From Diphasiastrum complanatum (taxonomy: Eukaryota > Streptophyta > Lycopodiopsida > Lycopodiales > Lycopodiaceae): DNA of 64,000 nucleotides. How positions within the stretch are numbered: position 1 is the first letter of the stretch; every line of letters begins with the position of its first letter. Location: assembly GCA_029204225.1 (NCBI GenBank), contig CM055101.1, positions 6,429,118 to 6,493,117 of the forward strand, read 5' to 3'. The notes under the pieces are model-generated. The model saw only the letters and a list, made by a program, of their open reading frames with translations, was not told where the DNA came from and made no database searches. A program made the position numbers and the translations under genes. Positions 1 to 14,341 of the stretch are shown here, in pieces.

Positions 1-3000
1 ACTAAGCTAAGGGCTCATCAATTCCAATATTGCACATGCTTCTCTTGACTAGATGCAAGCATTTTAAGGATTTGGTATGGTTTGAAAAATTTATAGCAAA
101 ACAGATGTCAAATTCCCAAAGAGAGAGGGTGAAAAGGTTCAAGTCTCAATAGATTTTGTACGTTTGAAAATCATAACACACTCTCAACTTTCAAGTATCA
201 TAGAATTCTATTTGCTTCTTCACAAATGTTTGTTCAACAATCAAGCATCCAATGATGTAAGTGTTAATGGATTCAATAATTAGTTCTTATGTTGAGATTA
301 GAACAATGCATTTCTTTGCATATTTAAAATAAAAACTAAGTTGCTTCTTAGATTATTGCTTTAGAAGGTAGGATGCCTTACATTTTGTGTTCTACCTATC
401 AAAACTATGTTCTCAACATTAAGTCTAAAACAACAAATAAGTTTGAATCTTATTTTCTTCTAAGTCCACTGTCTTATTTCAGATAGATATAATCTCTTTA
501 ATAGTTTAGGAATCCTATGCATATAGAATTTGGGTTTTACTTTGCACAATTTAGTGATGACCTCCGTGATTTCCAATTTTGAAAAATCTCCACCATTAAG
601 TAACTTGCTATCGTGGTTCACTAAATCTAGAACGTAGAGTTTTAAATGTAATATGTGAGACATCGAAACCCAAAATGAATAAGCAATAATAACATAGTAT
701 TAAGTACAATAGTGCAGCAAAAAGGATAAGAGACTAGTTATCAATAGATGTTCTAAGAAGGCATCCAATAACACCTTAAGCAATAAGTAATGAATTAGTT
801 TAAAAAGCAACTAACTGGTAATTCTAATGCATCGACTTTTCATATGTAATTGTAATTGACACTAGCTCGAATTGACTGATATCAATCATACAATTGCAAT
901 TCAGTACTACAATTTTCCATCATATACTTCATTGTTCCTACAAGTATAGTCAAATTACTTCAGGTAAATAGTTTCAAAATCTCAACATTCCAGTTCCATT
1001 CTATAATTGTAAATATGGTCTTGTTGGTCCTTGCACCCAATTATAATGTATTAAACCTTTCTTGTCAAGTGCATTGAATACTTGAGGCATTAACACCCCA
1101 AATAAAATTTCAAGATTCCCTATACTACTAATGATCCCCTTGACTAATAGACATCTAATGTGATAGAAAATTGCTCTTGGATCACCTCATACTAGAGTCA
1201 ACAATGGTAGTTCTAGGATTTTTAATTCTCTTGAGAGAAGTTTGAGGTGCAATGACATAGAACAGACTTGGAAAGATAGGTTCAAAGATGTCCACAAACC
1301 ATCATATAATAAATTTCACTACCTAGCCTATAGGCTTTTGACATGCTAATTATTTCTATTATATTATTGGCATATTTATTAATGAGGACAAGATTGTCAA
1401 ATACTTCTATTTCTTGTTGTAGAAGTAGTGCTCAGTTCTCTCTTACAAATATAGTAAGTGTTGTCTCTATGAGTTGGCATTTTGTTGCTATATGATGTGG
1501 GCACTGATTTAGCTGACAACACTCTTATATGGCATGTATGCAAGTTAGCTACTCTTTGGCTTCAATCGATGGACAAGAATCATCAATGTATTTGTGAAAG
1601 ATTATATATTACGATGAGCGTTGGTGGTCATCCTTCCGTATGGATAACAAAGGTTAGTTTGTGTATTTTGTGAATTCATGATGTGTCTCCCTGACTGGTG
1701 GGCACGTGTGACATGTGTTATCTTGATGTGTGGTCAAACAGACACATCTCTAGTTTTCGTAGAGCCTTGCCTTGAGTTCTTCTGTTGCATTGGTACTTAG
1801 CAGATACTCTACACTAGCATCATTTCATGCACAATATCTACATCATGACAAGCCAAGTTTGGTATTCCGCAATAGCCGAGATTTGAGCTTGTAAAAAACA
1901 AGATGCAATAGGGCACAATAGCAACTCTTATTCAACTCAACTACTGCAAGGTATATAGAATCTGTAGTTGGTACTTATGGTTTATAATCAGAGCTCAAGA
2001 AGTAGTGTATACTTAGTTCCCCCTTTGATGGTTGATTCCTCACATGCTATGTGACATTTGTGAATACCAAAATAGTATTGCTATTTTGTCTCTAGTGGCT
2101 TGAAGGACCAATCACTATATATAAAGACAAATCTCTAGTTTTTTCTTGTAATGCTTCATTCGAGACTAATGATACTAGCATTGATTACACATTCCACATC
2201 AAGTAATAGGCCAAGCCGAAACATGGAGCACAAGGCTCCAAGATGTGAATGACACATTCGTTGGGTTAGAGCCTACATGAATGTGGAATAAATTTCCCTT
2301 TTAGCCAACTCGACATCCGGTTGGCCTTGACCAAGCTTTGCAAAGCCTACAACTATACGAATCAATGGGTCGATTTAACCCTTGTCTTATAACAAACCAA
2401 AAATAATGAGATTACCACAGTAAGAGAGGGCTTTTGCACACTTTTATGTTGAGAAAAACTTCAGTGGAGGTTTTTCACTGTACATGATTCACAAAATGCC
2501 CTATGCCCAGGTCTAAATTCTCATATCGCGACAAGCCCTTGAGCAGGTCTTTCCACTCTACTTAGGGTGGTTTTAGAGCTTCACGAGTCTCTCATTGAGA
2601 ATGGAGGCCTTCTCTTGATCGAAAAGGAAATTCCCCCCCTTTTGAATCTTGCTTGGGTTGCTCTCATGTGCACATGAGGTCTCAAGGGCCCTTGCCACAT
2701 GGGGGCACTTAAGCTTGTTATTTTTAGTCGGCCTCATTGCTCAACAAGTAGAGTTGCCAGTGACAATTCAACTCCAATACGTCAATCAAAAGAGACATGT
2801 TTGAATTCAACAAATGAATTCAAAAAGAGAATATGGGTAGAGAATCTCACACGGACACAAGAGAGGAACACGAGACTTGATCTTAAAGGGGCACGCGTTA
2901 GTATCATTCGTTTTATTTCAAGTTGAAATTGTGGGTGCAAAATTGCCCAGCTCTCCAAGCCTGAAACCCCCCCCAAGTTTCTGATGACACCCTCCCTAAG

Positions 3001-3896
3001 TTTTTGATGTAGACCTAAATCTTAGGGGTGAACCTAATTTTTAGGGGCCGGGAATAAAGCCAATGAAAGCTTGGAAGTCGCCCTAAGTTTTAGGTGATCT
3101 GGAATGTGAGAATTTCGAAGGAAGCATGCCATGATTTGGCACTCTCATGACGTCGATCACGATTACGCTATTAAACGTACCAAACCGAACGATCCAGTTT
3201 CCTCGATCGTCATCGTGCAACTATTGATCGATCCAGCAAGGCGCTCGCACACATTATTACTAGTATTATAATCGTCTTCCTGTTAAATTTGATATGAAAA
3301 TTGAGTTGGCAGGATTTGAGGAGCCTAAGACGTTTTTTTTTCTCATTATAATCGTAGGAATTTCTGAAGGATTTCCGGATCTAGGACGTTGACTATCTAG
3401 AGAGCTTTTTCATACGCGTGGCAGCTATGGACTGCTGAAAGAAAAAGACGAGTCAAAGTCTGAAATAGATTGCTATTATTGGAGTTTTATTTATGTCTTT
3501 GCATTGATGCGATATGGTTTCAGTCTTAATGTGTGGTTGATTTGCTGATTCTGGAACATCTGTTCCGGTTTACTGAGCTTTTGGTCCTTTTGGATTTGGT
3601 TCTATTGTCGTGTAAGGCGGGGCGGAGTTTGAAGAAGATATTTATTGGAGTTCCTTTAGTCCTTGAATGCTTCTGAGTCGGGTATTTTTAATCTGTAGCT
3701 GATTTGCTGATGCTGGAACAACAGTTCTGGCTCATTGAGCTCTTGGATTTGGTTATGTTTTCGTGAAATATATTGCGGAGCTTGGGCGTGTGTTTTGATT
3801 TTCTGCTGCTGGCACGCCGATTCTGGTTATTGAGAGCTCTTCCAGTCCAGTAGTTTGTGGATTGGACGATCATTGGCAAACGAGTTGAGTTCAGGG
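1..3896. other. Intergenic region, no gene recognised
   Basis: I see no convincing coding sequence here. Open frames are all under about 75 codons, lack family similarity and are interrupted on both strands. A short run around 2960-3090 repeats variants of 'cctaagttttt' three to four times and may be a small degenerate repeat. The last few hundred bases precede the start codon of the membrane-protein gene and presumably hold its promoter and 5' leader, but I see no clear TATA element. Confidence 0.5.
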
Positions 3897-6800
3897 ATGA
3901 GGGGTGGTCTGTTCGCCAGAATGGATGTTCGTGGTGGAAAGTTGCGTGCCGTAAGAAATGCTTCGATATTGTTGATGTTTCTGTCTGTTGCGGTATCAGT
4001 TGCTGCTACTTCGGAACAAGGAGGCCTTTTTGAACGCCATAAATTTTCATCCTTAACTCCTAAGGATCACGGTATGTATGGTATTGTGCTTATTCGTGAC
4101 CAAGCACATTGAATTTTCCAGCCGATGCGTTTTATAGAAGGACGATTCAGGGGTGATGATCTGGATATGTATTCTTGCTGTACTGTGAAGGGTAGATTCC
4201 AGTGTTTCTAAAGCTTCAAGTCATGAGCAGTTCATTTCTGAATAATTGTAGAATAATTTGCTGGTAAGCTCTTTATGAAGTTGCGAAACATTTGCGTTCA
4301 CGTGAGAATAGAAATGTTCATTTTTCTTTCCGACATAATTTTTGTCATGTGGTCACGAGCGATCTTTACTGCAGAATGTGGATCAGTAAAGGAAGATATC
4401 TTTGGCCTTTTGTTTTTGTGGGAATTTGAAATAAAATATGCGCCATGTCTCATTCCTACAGGCATAGGTTGCGAGAAATGTTGAACGCACCTAATCGTCT
4501 TGGCACGCTTCCTGTTCTAGCCTACCGCTCTATTTTGCAACACCCTTTTGGCTCTGAGAACTCAAATATTAGAATAAAAACATGAAAAAATGTCTCTCAA
4601 GGCGTTTTTGTTGATATTACCATGCAAAGTAACTTGTCAAACTCAAGCAAATTTTTTGTTTCCCCTTGTTGTTTGTATTTTCCCTCATGTAGCTTGATCG
4701 TCTGTATCTGCTGAATCTACAGAAAGCAAAGGTTGGACTTATTATTGATCTTGGATGTAGTTACTACAGGGGAAGTTTTTTCGAGTACAGCACATTTGGG
4801 TAGAACACTCAAACAGGCCGCTCACTCACCATCTACTACCAACAACGGGTCGCTAGTACTTGCAGCTTCGCGTACAAGAAGGCCTGATCCGCTGGACAAT
4901 TTTCACAAGTACCGCAATGGCTGGGACATTCGGAACAAACATTATTGGGCGGTAAGAACATACAGCGGCTGTTTACTGTACTGCTTACTGGCGTTTTTCA
5001 TCCTCAGGCACTGTTCATATCATACTTTTGTGCATGATTTAACTCTTGAAATGACTTAATTTTTTTTCCTGTTTGTTCAGTCAGTTGGATTTACAGGCCT
5101 TCCAGGTTTCGCATTAGCAGCGTTGTGGCTAGCTTTTGGCCTTCTATTCCTCTTGTCTTTATGCTGCTGGACCTGCTGCTGCAGGAGGGAGGGGAGAGAC
5201 CACCACAACCAGGGTCGCCTAGCCTTTTTGATTCCCCTTCTATTTCTGTTTTTGCTTACCTGTGCTGCTATGTAAGTTCCTCATTCTGGTAGCCAGGAAG
5301 TATATGATATTTTTTATACGCCTTTGATACAAGTTGAGCAAGTTCTCATTTCTACTTATATTTGCTAGTTTTATTACCCAAACAAGTTTTCCTGGTTATT
5401 TGTTGAGTGTGCTTATCTTATCTAAATCGTAATTTCTGGTTTGTTTGTAGATTCGGCTGCGCTCTTGTCTACGCTGGTCAAGGAAAATTTCACAGCACCT
5501 TATCCAACACATTGGAATATGTGGTCAACCAGTCCCGATATACTGTGGAGAATTTGCATAATGTTTCTGCAGTTCTGACGGAAGCTGCATCCGTAAATGT
5601 GGGCAATGTTGGTGTTCCCGCTAATCAGAAGCAAACGATACAGCAACAGAGTACGCAATTAAATTCTTCGGCTGATCAGTTGGAATCTAAAACGGAGGAC
5701 AATGCACATAGAATTCGAAGAGCCATAAACCTGGTGTAAGTAAAATTTAAATCGAGAGCAGGAATTGTATTTATTATTTTCAAGCTCATCTTAAGACTTA
5801 GTTGAAAGTTCCAGAAAGTTAGTGAATTGACCTTAGTCTTTGCTATGTCAGGCGGTTAGTAATGATTATTGTGGCAGGAGTCATGCTACTACTTGTGCTC
5901 CTGGGACTTTGTAAGCTCCTGTTTTCTCTGTTAACTCATTACAGTCCTTTGGGATGATGCCTAGTATCTTCAGAAAATTATCCACAAAACAGTGTAACCC
6001 TCATACGGAGCTCTTTTTGAACATGTTGAGTTGAAAATTTACGATTGCTGTGGAATGACATAGTACTTGCTGTGCTTTCTATTGCAGCGCTCGTTTCCTG
6101 TGGTTTCCGTCCTCTCATTTATATGTAAGGAAGCCATAACTTTCGGGTTACTTATAACTGCTTTGACCTCATGACATGCCAAGTCTAGCAGAGTCACAAG
6201 CTGATTTCAATCTGACTCTTGTTTCTATGAATGGATTGGCATCATCAGATTAGTTTTCATTGGATGGTTTCTTGTGGCTGCAACATGGATATTGTGTGGT
6301 GTCTTCATTCTGCTTAACAAGTAAGCTTTTTATGCTCATGGCTTACCATGCTTGCTAAGAGTATCTGGGTTATGAACAAGTGATCAACCTACCTCACTCA
6401 ATATCTTATTAAAGCCTAGATATAGATTTGGCAAGGTAGAGATTGTAGGAAAAAAAGAGATGGATGAGGTTAATAGTAACTGAAGATTATGAAAGAAAAG
6501 TACGATTCCGATATTTCTTACGGAGCCCATTAATAATAATAGAAACACCTATGATTTGGAGTCATGGAAAAATTTACCCAAGAGTTGTGAAGTAAAAAAA
6601 TTCCAATTATGACATTCTCCCTACCATATGCAGTGGTCGGCAGCTGACATATTGAGTGTTTTATGCAGTACTATGGGAGATACTTGTGTGGCAATGCAAG
6701 AGTGGGTCGCGAACCCTGACGCTCAGACAAATTTGGACGAAATTCTTCCTTGTGTAGACAAGCAAACTGCAAACCAAACATTGTATCAAAGCAAAGATTT

Positions 6801-7543
6801 GACAAATTCAGTGGTGAATGTCGTTGATCAAGCAATCACTCTGGCTTTTAACAACAATTTGCCACCTGGCTCTCCCCTGTCCTTCAATCAGTCAGGGCCT
6901 GCAATGCCTGATCTATGCAGTCCATATGGTCCAGCGCCAGATTATGCAGACCAACGTTGTCCAGCTGACAATGTTGACCTTAGTAATGCGCTTGGAGTAA
7001 GATAATACACCTGAAAAAATGTCCATTCGTGAAGTAGACCCAGACCTACCGTTTGTTATTGTGTCTATAACTAATTCACGATTTGGTTGATATTTTTTCT
7101 TCCTTGTATGTCGTGTACTAATCTGAAAATTCTGAATGCAGAACTGGTCTCACTATATTTGCACTTCTTCAAATGGTAATTGCACATCAACCGGCAGAAT
7201 AACCCAGGACATCTATAAAGAGCTTGTCAGAGCAGTTACGATAGCCAATGGTCTATATGTGAATGTTCCTTTCTTGGTCAGTGTAGAAAACTGCGTCTTT
7301 GTTCGTACCACTTTTCAGACGGTAATAACAAAAGATTGTCCGGACTTTCGGAAATACACAAAATGGGTGTGGATTGGTCTGGTTCTGATTTCAGGAGGTT
7401 CAATGTTTTCCATCCTCCTCTGGATTATCTGCAGTAGAAAACATCCTCGACACGTACAGCAGGATCCAAAATACGCTCAGCCTATATATCGAGGAGCATC
7501 ACAAGGACCTGCAAATGGCCATCCGCAACCTGTCCAAGCATAA
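3897..7543 (+). CDS. Multi-pass plant membrane protein, At2g12400-like family (9 exons, 576 aa)
   Basis: Exons are 3897-4071, 4770-4951, 5081-5271, 5451-5735, 5852-5910, 6088-6124, 6249-6320, 6669-6996 and 7142-7543. They total 1731 nt, all junctions are GT-AG and the phases agree. The first ATG of the open frame is at 3897; no ATG lies upstream in it. The predicted protein has an N-terminal hydrophobic segment or signal peptide (about residues 20-38), a conserved RRPDPLDNFHKYRNGW-type motif (about 95-110), membrane segments near 122-150, 166-190, 279-302, 307-333 and 518-541, a long Gln/Asn-rich loop (about 195-277), and a cysteine-containing outer loop with at least seven Cys between 334 and 510. 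This layout matches a plant family annotated in Arabidopsis as transmembrane or 'plasma membrane fusion' proteins, loosely like animal Tweety homologues. Its biochemical function is unknown to me. Family call is from memory; the gene model is read directly. Confidence 0.85.
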
Positions 7544-8894
7544 CTGTCAAGTAATGGTTAGATTTTAGCGTTGTGTGATTCCGTCTTAGTTATTTTTAAA
7601 TGAAGGCTACCCAGTCAGTGGGCGGGCTATAGAGGAGAACAATTATATTTTTAGTGAGTTTCTGGTTAATCTGTTCCGTACAATTGTAGCCCCAAATTAG
7701 CAGTATTGCACTTTGACATGTACAGCGCAAGAATATATCCAGGCGACCGAAAGATAGTGTGTGCAGCTGTGTGCTCTTCTTCTCGAGTCAGGCTTAAGTA
7801 TCTGATTAAGCCTTTTCCTGGGAACCTTGTAACATGATTATCCTGCATAGAATTCTAAAAAAAATACGGCCAGACTATCTCTTTGTTATAAGTCCCGGGA
7901 GTTTGAGTAAAGAGGTGATTGTGCTTCTGATTAAAGATTTAGGACTCTTTTTCGTAACACTCAGAATCAAATGGCAAGAGGGATTTCACAGCTATGTGTA
8001 AAACCTGCAATTTTTAGCGTCCTAGTTTCTGTGCATGATAGGAGATTTCGGTGGTTGTATTTTCTGTTGCTATTCTTAAATGGGACGCAATCATTTAGCT
8101 GTTAATGTGGGACATCATTTTTGTCAAAAGCATTGTCACCACAATCCTCAGCAAACACATACCATACATGGAGGTAACACATATTTCCGGATTAGAAGAT
8201 TAGCAGATGCTGGAAATTTTACAGAATCCCTGAGGTGTATACCATTTAAAAATTGTCGATGACACCGGTGACAATTCAGAGAAAATATCTCCTTTGCTGG
8301 AAACAGTGAACAAACTTGTTAGTGCCCTAATGTTGCTACAAGCAACACGCTCTTGTTGCCATAAGAAGAGAGCATATTCAGCAACGTGTAGATTGATTAT
8401 AAGCTTCAATGCATTGATATAAGATTCAGTGAAAGTTAAAAATCTTCTTGAATCTTCTTGATTGATAGCGAAGTATTGAACTTGCTTACCACCACCAATT
8501 TCTATTTATCAAGTACAAATTGATGGGATAACAACGTTCACACCAGCAAAATCCCTTTCGCCCTGGATGAGGCAGGCCTCTAGTTTGTCTCATTGGATCA
8601 TCTCATCTCAAAATTTAATTGAACTTGGAGTAAACACTCCCAATGGGCCTTGCCTAGTTGGCATGCTCAACTTTTGTCATGTGCTAGCATAGGTAGCTCA
8701 TGAACTTGGGAATTCCAAATTCCACTCAAGTATGAGAGGGTGATCTTGGATTTAAAATTGTGTGTGTACAACTATTGAAAGAAAAAAATTGGAGTCTCTT
8801 TTGAGCTTTCCTTCAACCTCAACGTTGTGAAAGTGCAATGCAAAGTGAACTGAAGTATGAAGTTAGATGCCACTTTGAGTTTGATAGTCATAGG
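7544..8894. other. 3' flank of membrane-protein gene and intergenic DNA
   Basis: The beginning should be the 3' UTR of the upstream gene, but I find no unambiguous AATAAA signal. The remainder shows no coding frame with recognisable similarity. It ends at the 5-bp direct repeat ACCAT (8895-8899) that flanks the next element. Confidence 0.4.
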
Positions 8895-8899
8895 ACCAT

Positions 8900-9310
8900 T
8901 GTTATGTCCATGTCTTGTATAAGGGAATCGGAATAATTCCTGACGTGGATAGCCGATCACTCCAGGTGTGTATGGTTATTAGTTATGCCTCGTCATTCCG
9001 GGCTTGGCCTATAAAGTAATTAATAATCATATGAGGGCCCAGACCTATAATTGGACATAGGAGCACATGCATAGTGAATGACTGCTTTAATGCAAGGATA
9101 GGAGGTCAATAGCTCAATATAGGTTGCATGGCAGTTTCTTGAGCCAGTTTCTTCTCCTCTCTCTTAGGTTCTTCACTATGGCTTGGGGGCTAGGTCCAGG
9201 AGGAAACTCCAGAAGGGATCTAGGTTTGGATGGGTGGTTTTGCTCCACAGGTGTCCTTTTGGTTCTCTTGCAACAGGATCTAGTCAGATCTTCATTTGGT
9301 GATCCTTACT
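8900..9310 (+). repeat. 5' LTR of the gypsy-type element (411 bp)
   Basis: It begins TGTTATGTCCATG and ends GATCCTTACT, nearly identical to 14342-14833 over its whole length. It lacks an internal block of about 81 bp that the right LTR carries after 'aatataggttg'. The 3' terminus is not the usual CA. Confidence 0.8.
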
Positions 9311-9311
9311 G

Positions 9312-9323
9312 TGGTATCAGAGC
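9312..9323 (+). promoter_or_regulatory. Primer-binding site, initiator Met tRNA type
   Basis: TGGTATCAGAGC, one base after the left LTR, is the usual plant LTR-element site complementary to the 3' end of the initiator methionine tRNA. It fixes the element's orientation as plus. Confidence 0.8.
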
Positions 9324-12300
9324 TATGGATTTGCATCAATCAGAAGGTGGAGCTACTACTTGTATTTTCTCAGTTTTTGTGGATCTCTCCTTGCATGTTA
9401 CTTCCAGGTGGTGGAATTGATCTCCAAGTAGGTGGCTTCTCTGAATTTGGTGTACTTTCAGCCTAAAGATCATAATTATGGGATTTCTCCATAGTTTTTG
9501 TTGGAAATCAAAGGATTTTTGATGATTTTAGTGGAGTTTTTGCTTGAAATTGATCATAGGTACTGGTGTAGTACATTTTCCAGATTGTACTTGCTGTTTT
9601 ACAGTCATTATTGATTGGATCTAATGATTGCATGATGTTGGAATAGTCAAAAGGTGGATTAGATAGTGATTTTGGACCAAAAATTGGGGTTTTTGGACTA
9701 TAAATGGGCTATAGAAACCATGTTTGACTAGAATCAGAACTTTTGGTGCTTGCATGCATAGGGAGTTGGATCTGATTGCACAAATTTGTGGATTTTTCTC
9801 ACAAATTTTGGTCAAAATTGGTCAAAAACCAAGGTTTTTTGATGTTTTTTGGACTAATTTTGGGGTAGATCTCAAAATTCTCAGCCAAGACTTGGTGTGA
9901 ACGTTTTTAGAGATGTAATGAAGCTTTTTCTGAGTTGTTATGAAGTTTGGATGGGATTAGACACCATTAGGGGGCTCAAAACACAAAAAATTAGTGTATT
10001 TTTGATGATTTTTGAGCATGAATACCTCTCAATTGGGAGTCTGAACCTGTTGGTTCTTGTTACAAGCTTAAAGATATGATGGATTGCATCTGTTTTGAGC
10101 CATAAGGCATCCAATTTGGATAGGTGAGCATAAGACACCATTATGTTGAAGTTTTGCTTGTTGAAGGAGGCCAAAAATGCATTTTTTGCATGATCTGAGC
10201 TTATGATTGCTTGCTGGACCTGTTAGAAGCTTCTATGCCTCTCTAATGAACTTTAGTAGAGTGCTTGTAACCTCTGATCCAAGGCTTTTTGGGCTGGGAT
10301 GTGTTTTTTGAAGATTCCTCTCCACAAAAGTGTGCCCTCCTACCTGTTTTTCATGCATTTATTGCTCGCACGTGTGAAGCCTAGGTGGCAGGGTGATGTG
10401 GCAAGTGCCTTGTAGACCCACTCTCCCTCCGTATTGTGCTTTACAGCGGCCAATTTGGTTCATGTAGAGAAAGTTATGGCTGTCGGAAGTTTGGCAATTT
10501 TTGAACTAAAATTTGCAAAATTTTCGAAATGTTCTGATGCATGCATGCTTGTAATTCAGTGTAGTGCCTGTCTGTTGATGAAAATGTATGGATAGACCTA
10601 TATGCATGCATGGATGCATGTTGCATGCGTAATCAGTAGATTGATCAGAAGATTTCTAGCATGAAGCTATTTTTTGGCAATTCTAGTTCAAAAAGTAGGT
10701 TTCCTAGTGGCTTGGCTAATTACGGGAATTTTTTCATTTTTTTGAAAAAAATCAGTGCATGTCGAGTTTTGATATGTGACAGTGCATGTGAATTTGATAA
10801 ATCGATCATTTTAATCGATTTTCATAGTTGGTCCATTTTGAACTGATTTTGTGAATTCGAGTGCTAATTTTCCAGTTTCTTGGCAATTTACGTAAAAATT
10901 GATTTTTTTTTGAAATCACTGCATGTCATGTAGGATGCACGCTGAATGTTTCAGAATCCTTCTAATATGAGATGGTAATTGTGAAACTGTCAAGTCGATG
11001 TTTGGTCGATTTTCACAGTTTAGGTCCATATTGAATGGAATTTGAAAATCCCAATTACGTAAAATTTGAAGAAACCATGGATGTTTTCAATTTGTTCCAA
11101 TTCTTTGGTTATTGATCAAACATAAAGGACTTATAAAGTGAATGATCTTAATCTGGTGTAATTGGTCAGTTCTTTGAGGTCAATGTAACCATCACTTTTA
11201 GTTGAAGATTTTGTGAATCTATCAATTAAGGAGCATTTCTTGTTTTAAGGATCAATAAGGACCAAGTATAATGTAAATCTAGTAGAACAGTTTTATGCTA
11301 GTCTATAAAGGGATTTGCCAGGGATAAAGTGTGGCACTTAATGAACAAATCAAAACTGTCCGGGTGATAGTGCTAAATTTAGCGATACCAAATTGAATTT
11401 TTTTCGAGTACAAATTTGGGGTTTTGTTAACCGGAACCATTTTTGGAAGGGGAGAAAAGAGTGGAAGTCTGATATGTAGATGATTATTGGTCTTAATGAT
11501 CCAATTATTTAATTTACATTCAATTCCTGAAGTATAACTAATTGCAAGTGAGAATAAAATTGGGAAATATTTAAGAAGGCTGCCTCTTGGAATCTGGATT
11601 CCTTTTCCCTAGTGTGAATTAGAATTTCGAGAATTCAAGGATTCTAAGAGAAAAGTAGTGGCAAGACTGATAATCCATTTATGGAACCATCTCTATTTTG
11701 CAATTGGATTTGGATCTTGCAAAGTAATGCAGATAGAAGGTGTTCCATACAAGAATCTAGTAATTTTGGATTTTTTTCAATTATAGAGTAATTCTCTATA
11801 ATGATAGTAACAACCAAGAGAGTTCTAACTTGTTAAAAGAATTAAAGCTCTTTGTACAGATTCTGGAATAGATATTGGACATCTAGGACAATATGAGATT
11901 CGGTTTTGTTGAAATCTATGTTTCTTTTTGGTTAGTGATACATTCTATTGTATTGGGATGATACATTCTGTTTATCCATGATGGATACAATATGAAATGG
12001 TATTCTTTGAGTAACACTAAAGAAGCATGAGAGATTTCAATTGTTAGGATTATCTCTCGGAATATCTGGGTATAGGATAGCCAAATCATCTTTTTTGACT
12101 TTTTGGACAAAACAGATCTGGATGCAGAGGATTCTTGGAGGAAAAGCTGGTCGTATGGGATATCAGTGATTCTAGAGGGAATTTCTTGGGTAGAATGATC
12201 TGTAGACCGATGGTTAGTGATTGCTGTAATGGTAATACTAACAAAGTCCATTGTTTTTTGTTAAGAGTATTTTGGAAATTATGAGATATAGATCGATCCC

Positions 12301-14341
12301 TAAATGGTATCTCATTAATTACAAAATATGGAAGCCCTTAAATCTATTTCTCTATTTTATTAAACCTCTACTCTTTAGAACTTTCTTAATACATGACAAT
12401 TGGATTGAGATTCATATAATTCCTTCCAGTGTAGAACTCTGTTCTGAAGGACTATTATAATTATATGAAAATGTACTTCAATATAAGTTTTTTGAATATG
12501 GCTCGGAACTTAGGTTTCCTGAACCCTAATGTTAGTCTCTAATTGATAGTTGATTATTGAAAGGTAATATTTCTATCATTCGGGATAAGATATTCTATGA
12601 TTCCGAAGAAAAAGTCCTGTTTGTAATAGTATTGGATAGTCATTATTGACTTTTTCGAATTTTTTGATATCTTATACGTTGTACTTTTAAATCGAAATTA
12701 TGGAATCTCTTTTTTAAAAGGGGGGAAGAAAGGATAGGAATAAGTCTTTCGTGGAATCAGCCAGTTGCATTGATTTTGGAAAAAAATCTTGTATGTGTGC
12801 AATGGTAGAACTATCTAGTTTGAAATAGACAAACTCTCTAAGTGATTATTTTGAGTAATCTGGAACTAGAGGAGTTTTGGGATTATTGGGCTATGAGATA
12901 TCCATTAATATGGAAAGTAGTGATAAAGATTAAATTAAGATTCACTGATTGTTACCAAGTACCATTTTGTTATGGATTGGATCAGTGCAATAAAGCTTTA
13001 ATCTTAAGTCTATGTCCAAAGATGTCTGTATGAGTTAGCCTAATCTTAGTTTGTACGCTAAGATCTGTTGTAGGCTGATTTGTAGAAGAAATTTTGTGAA
13101 TAAGAGGTAGATGGTTGGAAAACTTGTGATGTGGAGTTATTCACTTCAAAGATTTCCTAGATATGTTATTTACTCATGAGAAATAGAGTTCTTTGGTAGC
13201 TGAGTTGCAAGATTCTCAATGAATTGTGTGAGTAACATATGCAGATTGTGGATATCTAGCAGTATATAGCCTATGTTTATGTATAGGTCAGAGTGCATAG
13301 ACATCTGAACAAGTAATGTGTGGAACAGTTACTTGCAGATCAATGTCTCTTTCTGTGGAAAGGATAATTCATAAACTGTGTACAAACTTGAGATTGTTTG
13401 GATCTCACAGGCATTTTCATTAAGTGATTGTTTACTTATGAGAATTTGCTCACCTTTATAGATTGTAGTCAAGCAATGCTTGTGTACTATTTTTCAGCCT
13501 AAAATCTCCGGTTAATTAGGAGCAGTTAAGTCTATCAAGATTGAATGGTTGCTATTTTCTGGTATATGATAATAGGGGTAGAGCACTTATCTCAGGAGAG
13601 TATCTGGGGTACTCAAGACTGAGTTGAAGTCATTTTTATCTTGATGGATCTCCTAAGAGATTTTGGTGGGATGAGTTTTGTACCAAAAAGCATTTATGAC
13701 AAGTCTACACGTAATTTGTGGATAGTCTTGGACTATAATTGTTTTGGATCTTTAAACTTTGAACATTGATTTCCAATGTAAGGTGAGGACTCACCCAGTG
13801 ATTCATGTAAATTGAAGTACATGAAGGTGATGTTATTAGATTGGAGAGAATCAAACCCAATAGGAAAATTAATCTTTTAGTGTACTTCTAAAAGGTCGAT
13901 ATAGTATTTCAGTGTAGAGACAGATAATTTGAGAATTATCCTATCTCTAATACTTATTTAAATTGAAGTCAAACTAAAGATTGATTTTCAGGGTAATTAT
14001 GAAAGTTAAATGATTGATTTGTTAGCTTTTAAACTTAATCTTCAGGTTTGTCGACTGCTCATCCAGTGTATCATGTAAATTTAGTTTATATGATGATGAC
14101 AGTTTGATGTATTAAAGATTTTGCCCATTTAAAAGATTTATCGTTCAATATACCTTTGAACCCTGAATGAGTACTCAAGATCAGAGATAAACAATTGAAA
14201 AATTGTTCTATCTTTGTGTGCTTGCTTAGGCTGGTTGGTCAAATTGAGGATAATGATTCATGGGAAGAGTTAAAAGCATACAAATTGGGGTTTTCCCTAG
14301 TTACTCGTTCTGAGGACAGAACTGGTTTAAGGGGAAAAAAA

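Noticed and set aside
12251-12460. 69-aa plus ORF that looked like an organellar membrane protein
   Set aside because: It lies inside the decayed gypsy-type element and has no recognisable organellar counterpart; composition explains it.
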